The notes under the pieces: generated by a model
Databases searched by the model: none
What the model saw: only the letters and a program-made list of their open reading frames with translations
Told to the model about the DNA's origin: nothing
Shown here: one piece after another, positions 1 to 13,900 of the stretch
Layout: each line of letters begins with the position of its first letter
Position numbering within the stretch: position 1 is the stretch's first letter
Translations under genes and position numbers: made by a program
Assembly: GCF_900496995.4 (NCBI RefSeq)
Contig: NC_044006.1
Span: forward strand, 79,318,108 to 79,382,107
Length of the DNA: 64,000 nucleotides
DNA from: Aquila chrysaetos chrysaetos
Lineage: Eukaryota; Chordata; Aves; Accipitriformes; Accipitridae
Direction of reading: 5' to 3'

Positions 1-1560
1 GCCTTCTCCATGGCTTTTGACATGAGCGTGTATGGGGTCTGGCTGAGATGGAGTTAATAGTCCCCACAGCAGCCCTCATAGAACTGTGCTCTGCATTAGT
101 AGCTAGAGAGGTGTTGATAACACACCAGTGTTTTGGCTACTGCTGAGCAGCGCTGGCACAGCATCAAGGCTGTCTCCCCAACATTTTTGCCCCCTCCCTC
201 AATGGCGGGCTGGGGCAGGGCAAGATCTTGGGAAGGGACATAACCAGGACTGACCTAAACTAACCAAACAGATATTCCATACCATATGACGTCAGCCCAG
301 ATATAAAAGCTAAGTAAAGGGAGGCGGAAGGGAAGGCATTTTTTGTCTTCCAGAGCAACCACCACGCGTACTGAAGCCCTGCTTCCCAGGAAGTGGCCAG
401 ACATCGCCTGCTGATGGGAAGTAGAGAATAATATCATTTGTTTTTCTTTGCTTTCGCGCGCGACCTTTGCTTTCATTTTATTAAACTGTCCTTATCTTGA
501 CCCACGAGCCTTTTGTTATATTTTCTCCGCCCTGTCCAACTAAGAAGGGGGAGTGATAGAGCGGCTTTGGTGGACACCTGGCACCCAGCCAGGGTCAACC
601 CACCACAGAGCGGCAGAACCAGACACAGACCCGGGTTTTCCTTAGTCTTCCTTCTGCTGCTGATATGCTTTGCAGAAGGCTTTCTTGTTGCCCGTCACGT
701 CCATTGCTAGGTTCAGTTCCAGCTGAGCTTTGACTTCCCTAATTTCATGCTTGCATGCTCGGGCACCATTGTGCTGGTCCTGCTGGGTAGACCATCCCTG
801 CTTACACCTCCGTGCACTCCCTCTTTGCATCTGAGGCCAGGCAGGAATTCCCTGCTTAACCCTGCTGGCCTCCTGCCAGGCCTGCTCAACTTTCTGCACA
901 TCGGTCTGATCATTCCCCTTTGCTTTGAAGAGGTTGTCCTTGAAGTTCAGCCAGCTTCCCTGAGCCCCTTTGTCCTCCAGGGATCCCCACTGTCCCATAA
1001 GATCCTTCTGGGCAGATCCCTGAACAAGCCAAAACCTGCTCTCCTGAAGTCCAGGTCTTGCTCGCTTCTCTCAGGATTGCAAACTCGGCCATCTCATGGT
1101 TGCTGCAGCCAGGGCTGCCCTTAACCTTCACATCCCCAACCAGCTCTTCATTCTTTGTGAGTAACAGGTCCAACAGAGCACCTCCCCTTGTTGGCTTGTT
1201 GATCATCTGTGTCAAGAAATGGTCATTAATCCGATCCAGGAGTCTCCTGTAGTGCTTGTGCCCAGTGCTCCTGCCCTCAAAGCAGATGTCAGGCTGGTTA
1301 AAGTTCCCCCATGAGTATGAGGGCCTGCAACCACGGTGCTTCCTCCAGATGTCTAAGAAAGGCTTTGTCTCCTTCTTGACTAGGTTTTTTGTAGTACATG
1401 CCCCTTGCAGTATCATCTGTTCCAGTGCAATTCTTTACATTTGGATGAAGCCTTCCCTAGTGTGCAGCCTGTTGTCATTGCCTTCCAAGCTGTTGTACTG
1501 TGCCAGTCATAGCAGCTATCCCATGATATTTTTCATATCCCAGAGATTGTAGTGTTGCAG
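1..1560 (-). mobile_element. CR1 LINE fragment (ORF2 endonuclease region), split by a solo LTR at 29-607
   Basis: Read on the minus strand, 613-1416 shows frame-broken CR1 ORF2 pieces. These include an NFNQPDICFEG-type motif, RINDHFLTQMINKPTRGGALLDLLLTK, and LNLAMDVTGNKKAF further along. Bases 1-28 and 608 onward are continuous once the LTR is taken out. The piece has several frameshifts and is dead. The right border near 1560 is approximate. Confidence 0.85.
29..607 (+). mobile_element. Solo LTR of an avian endogenous retrovirus, 5-bp target duplication GAGCG
   Basis: The 579-bp element starts TGTATGGG and ends CACCACA, with GAGCG on both sides (24-28 and 608-612). It has a TATA-like atataaaa at 301-308 and an attaaa poly(A) signal at 480-485, fixing plus orientation. 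No internal viral sequence remains, so it is a recombination remnant. The 5-bp duplication suits an ERVL-like integrase. Its last ~120 bp match the 3' end of the LTR at 49192-50098. Confidence 0.88.
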
Positions 1561-2449
1561 CTGTTCACTGGTTTCTGATTCTGTTTCACAAGCCTTGCAC
1601 ATTTGTTTACAGGCATGTGTGGTGGGCCCCCCACAGTGTGCTGCTTTTACAAGGAAATTGAGAGCCTCTTCTATCATGCTATTCCCTGCACATTGTCCTC
1701 CCAGCCCTGACTCTTATAATTTTTCCATTCTTTTGTCACCATCAATAAAAAAAAATCTGTGGAAATCAAGGATAAAAGTGCATAACTTAATAATAATCTG
1801 TTCTTATTAATTTTTTTACATTTGAAACATTTGAATTTTCACAATAGGAAAAAGATAACCCCAGCCTCTAGAAAGACACTATCTTACTAATGTTAATCAT
1901 AATCTATTCTAGTTATCCATATAATTCTAAGATAAAGTTTAACATACATGCTTCAAAACCTCAGATGGTGAGATGCTGCTGCTAAGTGCTTTTTGTAGTT
2001 TCTTGAAATAGATAAAGGCCAGAATGGAGAACTGAGGTCTTGTAATACTCTTTACACATTTGTAGTTGGAACTTTTGTAGAAGAAGAGAGGAGAATTGCA
2101 TGGAGCTATGAACTTTTCAGTTAGGGCAAAGCATGCAAGAAGGAGGAATTAGGCAGGTTGCACCGATCCTTATCACATAAACACCAAATAACTGGGGTTC
2201 AGTTACCTATGAAGAAAACTGAAAAATGAATTAGGTATTACTGGCTGGAGTGTAAGAGTACCTTTATCTTTTTGAGCTAAAATGTACCAGAAACAAAGAA
2301 AAATTCTTCTTTGTGACATGATACTGCTGGGGCTCCCCTTTAATTTTCCTCTCACTTTTGAGGGAAAATTGGGAAAGAGTATGAAATTGGAACGTTATTG
2401 TGCCTCCAAAAGATTATTCCAATAGTATGGTGAGAAAACAAAAGACTGT

Positions 2450-2720
2450 AAGAGCAGCCAAAACTGCCCTGAGTGGACCTTTGATCTAGCCCAGTATCCC
2501 GTCTTCACTGTGACCGTAACACATACCTAGAGAAGATTACAAACACAGGCAAGTACAGTTCTTCTCCTAAATACTCTCGCAACCTGCAGCCATTTGCAGT
2601 TCAAGGAATTATATACAGCATTATCTTTGTTGGCTGATTTTAAAGTGTTTATGCTTTCTTAACATCTTATAATGTTTAACATCCTGTTTGGTTATAGGAA
2701 TGGAATAGGAAATACCCTTT
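2450..2720. mobile_element. Ancient CR1-type remnant
   Basis: The phrase gatctagcccagtatcc, followed by a degraded gcaagtacag...ctctcgcaacctgcagcc segment, resembles a widespread old avian CR1 subfamily. Borders and strand are uncertain. Confidence 0.5.
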
Positions 2721-3599
2721 CACTTCCATGTGGTAAGAGATGTAAAAGCATGGAATAGAAATATTTATTGAAGATTACTGCTGTTTCTACAAACTTATTA
2801 GAAATTTCATTAGATCCTGAGTCCAGTACCCTGTGAACCAGCTGGAAAGGTTGTATTACAGCTGTAGTATATACTTTAACTTGAGGGCTGTGTAGGTCAG
2901 CTCCCTGCTTCACCATGTGCCTAGGAGTTCATGAACTGACTCTGCTGAAACTTGGAGTTGAAAGACTGAAACTATGTTCTGGGTCCAATTTTTAATTGAC
3001 TGCAGTACAGCATGGTTAATTTCCTCTGTGTGGAAGGAACTGAGGAATCTTTTCTTCTGTGTGGGACAGGATAAAAGCACTGAGGTATTTTGTTGAGTCC
3101 AAAGATTTGTATTCACTGTGTGGAGGAAGTATTGCCTAGCTGTCTTTATTCTGCAAGCTATCTGGCAACTCGATGTTTCCAGGGCAATGCTTGCTCTTCA
3201 TGCTTTGCTCTTGAAAATGTTCATGTTCTTTTATTATTCTGCTGATACTAAGACTTTGTGAAAGAATACAAGCAGTTAAAAATATAGTGGTTCAGCTAAA
3301 GCTGAACAGAGTTTTTGGCTCCGTGGTTTCTGCTTCTCCAAAGGGTCAGTCCTGCTGTAAACAGAACAGGTGTTCTAGCATCTCAAAACAAATAGACAAA
3401 TAAATAAGGTTGAAAGAGACATTTGTTTGATAGTCTCAATCAGTCTAAATGCAGAAGGGAGGAATTGTTCATTTTCAGGCTGGAAAAGAAAAATATTAAG
3501 AAAGAGATGACAAAAAACTGTAAAATGTATGAGCAGTATGGAGAAGGTGCATAGGGAATGCCTGCCCACTGCTGCTCCAGAAATGCAAGGAGATGGCAT

Positions 3600-3800
3600 G
3601 AAATGAAGCTAACAGATGGCAGGTTCGAATGAGCAAAAGGAGGTACTTCTTCACACACTGTCTATTGAGGTTCTGGAATGCTGTTTTTCAGGCTGTTGTA
3701 GGTTCTAAAGGGCAACAACTTTCAAATGCTGTCAGAGACAGTACTAGAATAGACGACCGTTGGGATGACCTTGTGCAATAGTTCTTGCGTCCTTGCAGAA
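3600..3800 (+). mobile_element. Old CR1 3'-region remnant
   Basis: The order gagcaaaaggaggtacttcttcacac, then a gttctggaatgct segment, then a gatgaccttgtgcaatag end resembles the region just before the 3' end of old plus-oriented CR1 copies. It is highly diverged. Confidence 0.45.
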
Positions 3801-4807
3801 CACAGTGAACAGGTGTATGCCTGGTGTCTCTCCCGTAGGTGTTTGTGTCTTACACCAAATTAAAAATGTAGACTTCTGATTCTAAAGCAAAACAGGAATG
3901 CTAACTAGCTTTTAATTCCTGTAGAACAGAAGTGTTCTAACAGTTAAATATTCTAGTTATATAGGTGAAAGCTAGAGTGAATATTGTAGAAATAGACAAG
4001 GCAGTCCAGTAGATTTATTATAATTACTTACAGTTCCTTTCTTTTATGCTTTGCCTGCATGAGTTATTCCCAATTAAGAACTGACTTTTTCATGTAAGGG
4101 TATACTTGCCCATTTTTAAGCTCAGATCATTAGGTCTTCCTCCTAACCTACTTCATATCACCTCCGCTGCTGACTTCTCTGGAAAAGGGAAAATAAAAAG
4201 GGGGATTGTTAGTAGAACTAATGTAGTTTAGCTAATGTATTAAAGTACCAGTAAAAGTTAGCAAGATTGTAAGTTGACACCTCATAGCTGGTCATGTTGA
4301 AACTTTGACATGAAGGTCAGTTGCACCTCAGCCAAGAAGATGCGTTGACAAAGGCTGACTTCCTAAATGGCAGTTTTTACTTACCATGGGTAACACTTGT
4401 TTTTAAAAAATCAACATGAACACACACCCTTTATTTTCAGTCTAGAGAGACCCAGAACTTTTTTAGTTTAAACAGGACAAATTTACTGTACTTTGCATTG
4501 CTGAGAGGAGTGTCTCCCAGGCTGCTTGTAGCTAAGCCTCACTTGAAAAGAAGCAGCCATGATTCAGGCCTTGTGAATCCAGCTGGGGTCTTCCAGAGTT
4601 CATTAGCTTTAGTTCTGTGCTCCAGCTTTTCAGTCGTATGCTTGTACCATGCCACTGAGACCTGCCCTGCTAGTTGGGAACTATTGTCTTAGGGATAACT
4701 CCTTCTGAGCACATCAGTCTAAGGGCTGGGAAGGTGTCAGTATTACTGCTCTGGAACATGGTAGATTCTTGCTTCCAGTGCTTGGATATTCCTTGCTTCC
4801 TTCTCAG

Positions 4808-4930
4808 ATCCGGGAGCTGGTTCCTGAGTCCCAGGCCTACATGGATCTGTTGGCCTTTGAACGCAAACTAGACCAGACCATTATGCGGAAGCGTGTGGAT
4901 ATTCAGGAAGCGCTGAAGAGGCCAATGAAG
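4808..4930 (+). CDS. SMARCD3: SMARCD3 exon, first visible (41 codons)
   Basis: The acceptor is ttctcag at 4801-4807 and the donor is AAG|GTATGT. Both ends are phase 0. It encodes the IRELVPES...EALKRPMK segment, a basic, helix-rich stretch just after the KMADKILPQR motif of the family, which is not in the window. Confidence 0.97.
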
Positions 4931-7900
4931 GTATGTCATGAAAATTTGTAGATTGAGTTAGGGGGAAAAAATAATCCTTGTATTAAATGGTGGAATGATC
5001 TTTCCAATAGAAGTCCTGTTAACAGAGATATTTTGAAACAGATCAGAGAAAGCTCCTAAGAATAAGCAGCTGGGAAGCAGCATGCATAGAAAAGTGGTGG
5101 AGAAAATTCTGTGGATATTACCAGCTCTAGGTTCTGAAAGCCTTTAATAAGGGGAATAATAGCTTCTGGATAAATAAACACTGGTTTTGGAACTTTGTAT
5201 TAGAATGATTAAAAAGAAGAAAATAAGAGAATAGAGGCATGTCTGAAGAGAGGTGTTACATTTCCTGTTAGAATTCAGTCAAAAGCTAAAGTTGTGGAAT
5301 AACAGAATATATAATGGGAAGAATTACTTACAGAAAAATTGTTGAAGATGCTGCAAAAGTGTACACATTTACATAGTCTGTAAAAGGATGATTCATGTAA
5401 GAAAAGAATGGATGACATTTTCTGCAATTTCTATTAGATCAAGTCCAGCACTTCACTGTTCATAATATCCTTCTGAAATGGTCTTTTCCTAAGTTTTCTG
5501 AGTCTATTCAACTGAATCATGGAAAAGTTTATGTAGGAGGAAACTGTGAAAGTCATCTAGTTCAACCTCCTGCTCAAAACCAGGTTGTCAAGGCCTTGTT
5601 GAGTTTTAAAAATCTCTAAGGATGGAGGTTTCACAGCCTCTTTGGGCAATCTGTTCCAATGTTTGGCCACTCTCATTGTGAAGAATGTCTTTTCATGTCT
5701 TATTTAAGTTCTTGTGACTGTATTGAATGCTCATACTTATTCATGTAATAAATCCTGTAGTATGAAGAGTTTTGTAGCTGTATGTCTACTGTGAAGTAAA
5801 GCTGTCATTCTTGTCTGTACCACAGTAATGGGTATCAGCTCAACTAAGATCAAGATTCCATTCTATTTGTCACTGTACAGGTATCTGATAAGATGTGGAA
5901 GGCTTTTACCTCTGATGTTTTTCCAGTTGATATGTATGAAACAGAAAAAAAATGGAAAAAATTAAGTTCCATTAACATACCTATTTTATAGATAGGAAAC
6001 TGAAGTGTGGATGGTTTAAATCACAAGTTTGTAGTCAAAAAGTGTTGTATATAGTAGATTGGACTTTCAAAAGGAATAATTTGTCTTAGTTTCTTAATGT
6101 AGGTAGAACACCATTATTTTAAACCAGCTAGGAACTTGGCCATGTTTAAAAGTAATTGAAGACTTAGACTCTCATTCATAAATCTGCAGGAAGACATTTA
6201 TTCTGTGGCAATCCCTTTAACTAGGGAATTGACCAGTACATGAGGTGCCAGCTCTAAGCTGTACAATGGAGATATTCAGGGCCTGTAATGGGGAAGACTA
6301 TAGGAGGCACAACAGTCTAGAGAAACTGTAGACAGAAAATTCTGTTTCCATTTAGGGCTCAGCAAACACATTTTAAGTATCAGTTACTCAGCTAGTTAAC
6401 ATCTAAAGAATGATCAAACAGATGTTTTTCAAATTCATGTCTAGACTTAGCACGTAGCATCTGTGAAATTCAAGACCTGTCAAAATAAAGCTAAGCCTAT
6501 TGGGTTGTTCTGATGCCAAGTATTTTCATTATACTATAGTTGGAGCATTGGTAACAGCAATAAAAGTTATCTCTGCATTTCCATCTCTTATCAAAGCTCT
6601 TGTAATTTTGAAATATTTGCCTTAAAACAGTGGTTCCCAAACTGGGATTGTAATCCTGGGAAAAATTTAAATTTGTCTGAGGTATGTGATAATATGTAGG
6701 GAATATGCAGGACTCTTCAGAATTTTCAGTTGTAATTGCAGTTATCTCATTGGTCACAACAATTGAGTTGTAGCTAGAAGCAGTCTTTGGGAACCACAAG
6801 TTTATGGTCTAGTGTTGCTCAGGCTGTTTTTTTCTGTCTGAAGACTAATTATTCTGGAGAAATTTTAGGGGGAAATGTTTCAAACGCTTTTGATTGAGGA
6901 CAGTGCATAAAATATGCTGGGCCTATTGATCCTACTTGGATCTTCTGTGAACAGTTGCACTGTTGAAACAGATGACAGCTGCGGGATTGCTCAGAAAGCA
7001 AGGAGGCCTTGGGGTCGTGAGGTTGGTTGAAGGGGGGGAAATGGCCTTCACCACCTGCCAGCTCACTTTACCGCTGTCAGCAGCCCCTCTCAGCTGCCAG
7101 CTTTTCCAGTCTAGATCCTGCCTTCTCTTTTTTCTGCCTAATGGGTACTAGTGTGTTCTCTCCTCTTCTGTCAGTCCTATGTTCTTGGGCGACATCTACC
7201 ACAAGAGTCTCAGAATTCCTTGCCCGCAGAGCAGCATTTGCTGCACGCCACTCATTGCAGGAGTCCTTGCACTGACTTTATGGAAGACCCACCCACTCAC
7301 ACACTCAGAATTCCAGGAAGGACTTTTTAGCGGGGAGTCAGGCAGGCAGGGTTGTTTGACTGCAGTGTGGCTAGAGGTACAGAAATAGCAAGCTCCATGG
7401 CCTGAAGGAAACAGAAACTGTATGGCTCAACTTCAGATGAGTAGATGTCATTAAAGAAGAATGCATTACTGAAAATCTGGACAGCTAGGGCCATGGTGGA
7501 CTTTGGGAGTGGGATTTATTTGTCTAAGTATAGACATCTATGTTGTATTTATTTATATGTAAGTTCATTACTCTGGGCTCCCTTTATAGTTGAGCAATTT
7601 AGTCAGTGTAGGCAATGGAGTTCAGGGCACAGTTATTCTCATACAGAAGTAGATATTTAAAAGAATATAGATAAATCGTGCCCTAAAAAGTGCCTATTTC
7701 TTTCCATTGACTAAGCCTGAGATAACTAGTCAGTTGTGTACATAAACGTGATTTTAAGACTGAGATGATTTTCATCCCAAGACTTGAATCAGGGGTCACC
7801 TGGCTGAAAGAAGGGCGTCTAGTGACCCATCCCACAAGCAAGGCTCCTACTCCAAGCCCTGGCACCACGAACAATAGTTTGGTCTCACCCAAACCAGAAA

Positions 7901-10900
7901 CTGTTATCCAGGGACTGTCACTCTTTCACAGTGAACTGGTGTGGGACACGGAGTTTACCAGACCTGTGTGTGGTTGTGGTTCCTCAAACTAAATGATCTA
8001 CTCCCAGGTTCTCCATTTTTAGGTTAAAAAAGAGTAGTAGCATCTGAATACAGTCACAATGTCTCTCTCCCTGGTTTTGTAAATTGAGATTCTTTCCCCA
8101 CTTTCAGGTTTTAAGATGACTGAGGAATTGCTATCAGATTGTCAGCAGAAGGGATTTTGCATTTTTTCTGAAATGCTAAGGTTTCTGCCTGGTCCTCTGT
8201 CCTCTCAGGCAAGACTGGTTTTTTTTTTTTTTTTGCTCAGTATGCCTTGTGTCCGCAGCACCTCATACCGGAGCTCTGCAGTTCTGTTGTTTTAAGAGAC
8301 TCTCATCTTTTCCGTGTAATGAGTTCTAAAGCTCAAGCATCCAACGGATATTCTTAGGGGCAGAAGAATAAATAATTTGTGGAGATTTTTGTGTCATACT
8401 CTGAACCCTACTGTCATTGAGCTCTTAGAATCAAACCTGCACTCACTTCAGTCAACATATGCAGTAGGTATCATTTATCCCAACTTGAGCAAAGCATTTT
8501 ATTCATTCTTCAGGGGATATTATGGAGAAAGAGGTGGAGATTACTAAAGAAAATTCAAGGTAATTGAGAGCAGTGGCAGCTCTGTCACTCTTTAGCTGTT
8601 GTAGATTCCCCTTTGCACTTTGAGGTCTGCGGCACATGGACAGTGTACTTCCTTTTCTGTGGTTGTCACGTTGGTCTTGGTGCTGGCTGGGATTAATTGG
8701 AGGAATTTCTGCTATAAAATAGTTGCCAACTGATTTGAAACATCATTTAAGGTGAGGTTTATTATTTTGATAATAACAATCTTACACTTAATATGATGTG
8801 ACTGAGAGAAGAAAAACTTATGATAGGTCAGTGACTAGAATTCCCTGTAACAACAGAAAAGGTCTAGTGTTGCTGCAGAAGACCCTGGTGGCATCTCATC
8901 TGATTGTTAAAGCTGGAATACAGTGTCATCGATACGCCAAATGAACAGTTCAAACTAGAACAATTATGCGAAAAAAGAGCTTCTGCAACAATCTAGGGAA
9001 AGGAAGATTCACCTTGTGCATGTCACTCGGCTTTTATATGCGAACACAAAAAAATTTGGGAGGAACTGGGAGTGGCTGTCTTTTTGGTAGAGGGGAAGAA
9101 AAGTATCAACATTTAGGCTGAAGGACAATGCTGGCACAAGAACAAATGGGGAGAAGGTGACTGAGTAAATGTTAGGCTTGAAATTAGAAAGAGGTCATAA
9201 TTGTCAGAGAAGCAAAATTGCTCCAAATCAACGAGCAGAAACAGAGATTTCATTTTTGAAATTGTATCTTCATGGCTTCTGAAAAGCATTACATGATACA
9301 GACCTGTGACCTGGACTTACTGTTGCTGACAGCTCAGTGACCCTAGGGCCCATTGGTGTACTCCATCAAGCACTACAGTGGTTTTGATAAGATACTTTAA
9401 AGCTCTTCAGGGGAAATGTCTGCACAAGTCATTTAAAGTAGAAATATGTTGAAGGCAGAACAGAATTTATGGTAATTTCAATTTAATCAAAACAATTTAT
9501 TGAGGGAATTTTATTAGGAATTTTCTCATCTTTAATCATCAACCATAACATTTACAAAATAAAAAAAAGCCAAATAGCTTACAGTTTCGCTAGTGTGAGG
9601 AGGTCAGTCCGGCAACAGGTATATCGTCTGATTAGTATGCCGTTATACATTGGGAGAGTTGGGTCATGGCTTGTGGTTGTCTTACTGTCCTTAGCCTTAA
9701 CATGTATGTTGATCTGCAGTCACCCAATCTTTGAGGGTCACCTCAGAGTCAGTGGGCTTTAGGTGAGTCCACCTCTTTTTGGATACCCCTGAACTTGGGC
9801 CTAGGAGTTCCCAGGTTGTCTTCTATAGACTGATCTGGGGGTTCTTACACATGTTATTATTGAGAGGACTGAGTTGCCAATGGGACCACACCAACAAGTG
9901 TTACTGCATTACTGGTTGGCTTGTTGTCTGGATAGTTACTGTCAAGAGACTGTGCCCGCAGCCTTACCATGCTCCACTGCTTTTAACTAGTTAGGACTGA
10001 ATCATGCCACTGGACAAAAAGTTCATCAGGCTCAACACAAACAGGCAAAGTACATGTGCATTCTCAACCCATCACAAACTAGCTTAAGTATTTGATGAGA
10101 ACATGGTTAAATCTTGCGTTATCACCCTCCCTCTCCCACATGCAGTAGCAACAGGAATTATGAGGCTGGTGTGGATCAGTGTCCTTACTAATAGTGACCA
10201 GTAACAGGATCACAGGTTGGTTGAAGTTGGAAGGGTTCTCTGGAGGTCATCTTGTCCAACCCCCCTGCTCAAGCAGGGTCACTTAGAGCTGGTTGCCCAG
10301 GACCATGTCCAGATGGCTTTTGAACATCTCCAAGGTGGGACACTCCACAGCCTCTCTGGGTAATGTGTTCCAATGCTAAATACTTCATAGGAAGGTGCCA
10401 GAAACCCTTCCAACTGTAGGTGACAGTTCCACCTAAATTCCAGTAATTAGAGATCAGTTTATATTAAGACACAGAAAGGTCTGACATCTTTTAAAATTCT
10501 CATATATTGATATGACTGGATATTCCTGGGATCTGTACATAATATAGTCACTCCCTGTTTTTTTGTTTGTTTGGGGTTTTTTTTGTTTTGTTTAAAGAGC
10601 TTTTGGCTTTGGTCCAACAGCTGGCAGTTCAAAAATAGACCAATTGAGGCTGATTAATATGCATATTTATGACCACTAGAACAAGATATCAGAGATGTAA
10701 TAGATTTTCCATTCTGTCAAGTCTTTAAGTCAACACTGGATGTCCTTTAAAAAAGAGCTGCCCTATTTGATGAATGATTAGAGCCTGTGTTGCACAGGAA
10801 ATTGAACTGGACAATAAAGTCTCTTCTTGCATATAAACCTGGAAGTTCTAAATCTGTGTTCTGTGACAATGAGTTCTATGGGTTAACTATGCTTCACTAT

Positions 10901-13900
10901 GCTTTGTATAGCATACATGACATACTTCCATTGATCAGGTTTGAATTTATGGTCTTGTGGCATAATTTTATGTGTTATATGCTTTTTGCATTGTGAGATA
11001 AGGAAAATGCAAACACCTAATCTTCTTTAGATCAGCCCATATTTTAAATATGTCTTCCAGGTTCTTTAATGTTCTCTTTTCTTAGGTAAAAAATTCAGCC
11101 CCCCCAATCACTGTAGAGAAAGAATTTTTCAGTGCACCTACCTATTCTTATCACCTGTCAGTATACACCTCCTGATTCTCTTCCTGAGAGAGTATGGTAT
11201 ACAACTGCCAAGTAAGCTGCTATAACTGATTTTATAGACTATTGCGCATACTATTCTCCATTTTATTCCTCTATAACATTTGTTTGACTTTTTTGGAGGT
11301 TTTTTGTTGTTGTTGTTGAAGTTTCTATAGAACTGTCTACAGGTGTTTTTCATGTGTTGGTGCAATTTTGAACTCAGTAAATATTGGGTAGTTCCTTTTA
11401 GTACTCATGATACTTGCATATTCTACCAAGTCACTGATTTTCCTGCTTTGGGTTGGCCATTTTTAAGTTCTTGTCCATCTTTTGTTGTCATGAGTTACCC
11501 AACTAATTTTGTTTCTTCTACAAATTTTGACATATCTGTCTGCTGCTACTCTGGGTGAGCAATACCTCTATATTCCAGTTCTGATATGAACACTCTCTGT
11601 TTCATTCAATTCTTTTATAATGGTCAGACTTGAACACTTGTTACTGGTGGTCATTGTTCTTTTTGTCTCCTGATTTCTAGTCTCCATGATACTTTTAACT
11701 TCAATGGTTCTTTTTCCTTCCTAAAAAGTTTTTGTGAGACCATATGAAGACAGAAACACAGATTTTAATCTTTACTGTGCTTTATGCATGAGGTTTTTAT
11801 GCTGTGTTGAGGTACATAGAAATCCATCCTTAAGACGTGCATAGAGAGCTCTTAATACTATTCATAGGATCAGCAGCCAGATTTCCTTGATTCAGTCAGC
11901 AATAGTCTATCTGCTGATAATTTAGTTAATTTGTTTGAAATCCCAAGCACAACTTCCCTGGAAGTGTCCTGGAGGTACTGTGTCCTGCCTGAGAGTTCAC
12001 TGAAGAAAACTTTAACTTCAGCAAGAGGTTATTTGATTCACAACGTTGATCAAGTCTCTGTGATATTCCCCCCTGTTGGGCTTTGCCTTTCTGGGTGGCA
12101 AAGTTTCAGTGTGTCTGAAGAGGTGAAATGTGATGCTTTCTTCTTGTCCTAGAGCTGTAAGTTTTCTCTTTAGTTTTTGCCCCAAGCTTCTGAGAATCCT
12201 ACCAGTAAAAAACAAGGCCTCAGGTTTTGGTTGGTTGCTTTTCTGTTCTCTGAGAAGCCACCACACAGAGAGGAGAATAGATTTTAGATCTGTGCTATAA
12301 CATGCATCGCTAAGAAATTTGTAGAATTTGTTGAAGGGCAGCGGCTTCTTGCCCAAGTATGTTGCGCTGCTGTATTTAAGCCGCAAAGTAACCAAGTTGT
12401 AGGTAACTGATGTATCATTTCCTGTCTGGATGAGATGGAGTTGCTCAGCTGGAGACGGGAGAATACCTCACTCTCAGAGCTTTCTGGATATGAACTTGGC
12501 ATTATTGTGGAACCCAGGAGTACTGATAAGTGAACTGAGTGCAGTGATTTTGGGTGTGTGTCTTTAGCCAAGGAGGCTTTATGCTCTGTATAGTGGCTAT
12601 AAAGCCCCAGCCAGCACCATTTCGGTGTTCCTTCTTTCTTGAGCTCAGTTTTGACTATCTATATCATCTCTGAGCTGCCATCTTCCAAGACTGGACCTCC
12701 TTATGCTAGCAGTATAGCTGTGAGTGCTGAAGTTGTTACTCACTGGGTAGATCCCTGCAGGAGGGATTCAGACTATACTCTTGGATCTCTGCCAGGATCT
12801 TCTTCATCAGGTGAGATGGTAGTGTCTCACAGCTGACAGGAGAAAAGTCATGGTAGAGGAGAAGGAGCCTGCTGGTCCAAAGAAAATGTTCATTTGTAGA
12901 GCTATGGTTCTGATGTTTTGCTAGAGATTTCTAAGTGTATTTTCTTTAATGCCACTGCTCAAAGTATGTATTACCGCAGTTGGTGATAAGCGTATGTAGG
13001 GCAAGTTCAAATGCTGTTGTCTAGTGTCTGGAACTGGTAGATAGTCAGCCTCCCAGACTGTCTTGAGCAGAGCTGTTCCCAGGTAGCTTTTATGAGGAGC
13101 CAGCGGTGCTGGCAACACTAGACATGTGTAAGGAGGAGGTGGTAGTGGGAATTCTGGGAAGGGCAGAAAGAAGGAAAAAATGGAGCAGCAACTCATAAGG
13201 GAACAAACAGGAGGTAGACATGTTGGCAGCAGCTTCAGAAAAGTAGTTGTGGAGGCTTGAATGTTTCTGGGTCAGCACAGTGCTGTACAGAGAAGGACAG
13301 GTTTGGCTGTTCAAGCAATGTTCATGGCCAAATGCCTTTTTCACAGTTTTTTTAGACTGCTTACCAGAACGTCTTTGGCAGATCTGGCTGCACTTTGCAG
13401 GTCAGGTCTAGAGATACTGGTTATGACAATTGTGATGGCTGACACCTGATTGCAGTTCGCTGTGCAGGTTCATTTTAAAGGGTGGTGGCTCAGCTGTAGA
13501 AAGGAAGGCTAGTGTTTGCCATGTCCTAAGGTGTACTTGGCCTGGTAGAGCCCTCAAAGGGAGGGGAAGGTTGTGCCAGCTGGAGTGCAGGGTAGGCCAG
13601 TCAGTGAGGCAAAAAGGATGAGGGACTGCCTCATTCAGGAAGAAGCCGGAAGAAAAAGCAGAAATTTGGAGTCTCCTGAAAGAAGGCAATAGCACAAACA
13701 CAGTTGGATCTTAAGGAATAAAAAGAGAGGATTCTCTGTGTCTCCCCAGAAATGACCCTACAGAGTTTTCTGCAACCCCGGAAATCACACAGTTGCTGGA
13801 ATAAGAGCAAGCCTGAAGAAATGAACCATTTTCAAGGACATGTGAGCAGAGAAAATTTGGTTTACAAAACCTTTTTTTTTAAAATTGCATTTTACCAGGC

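Larger units (their letters stand above)
1561..4807 (+). other. SMARCD3: Probable intron upstream of the first visible SMARCD3 exon
   Basis: No coding segment of SMARCD3 (for example the KMADKILPQR motif) could be found here, so the earlier exons lie outside the window. The stretch is A/T-rich with old repeat remnants at about 2450-2720 and 3600-3800. Otherwise I see nothing in it. Confidence 0.6.

Noticed and set aside
3618..3640. tRNA B-box-like ggttcgaat
   Set aside because: No A box or cloverleaf upstream; the surrounding sequence fits an old CR1 remnant.
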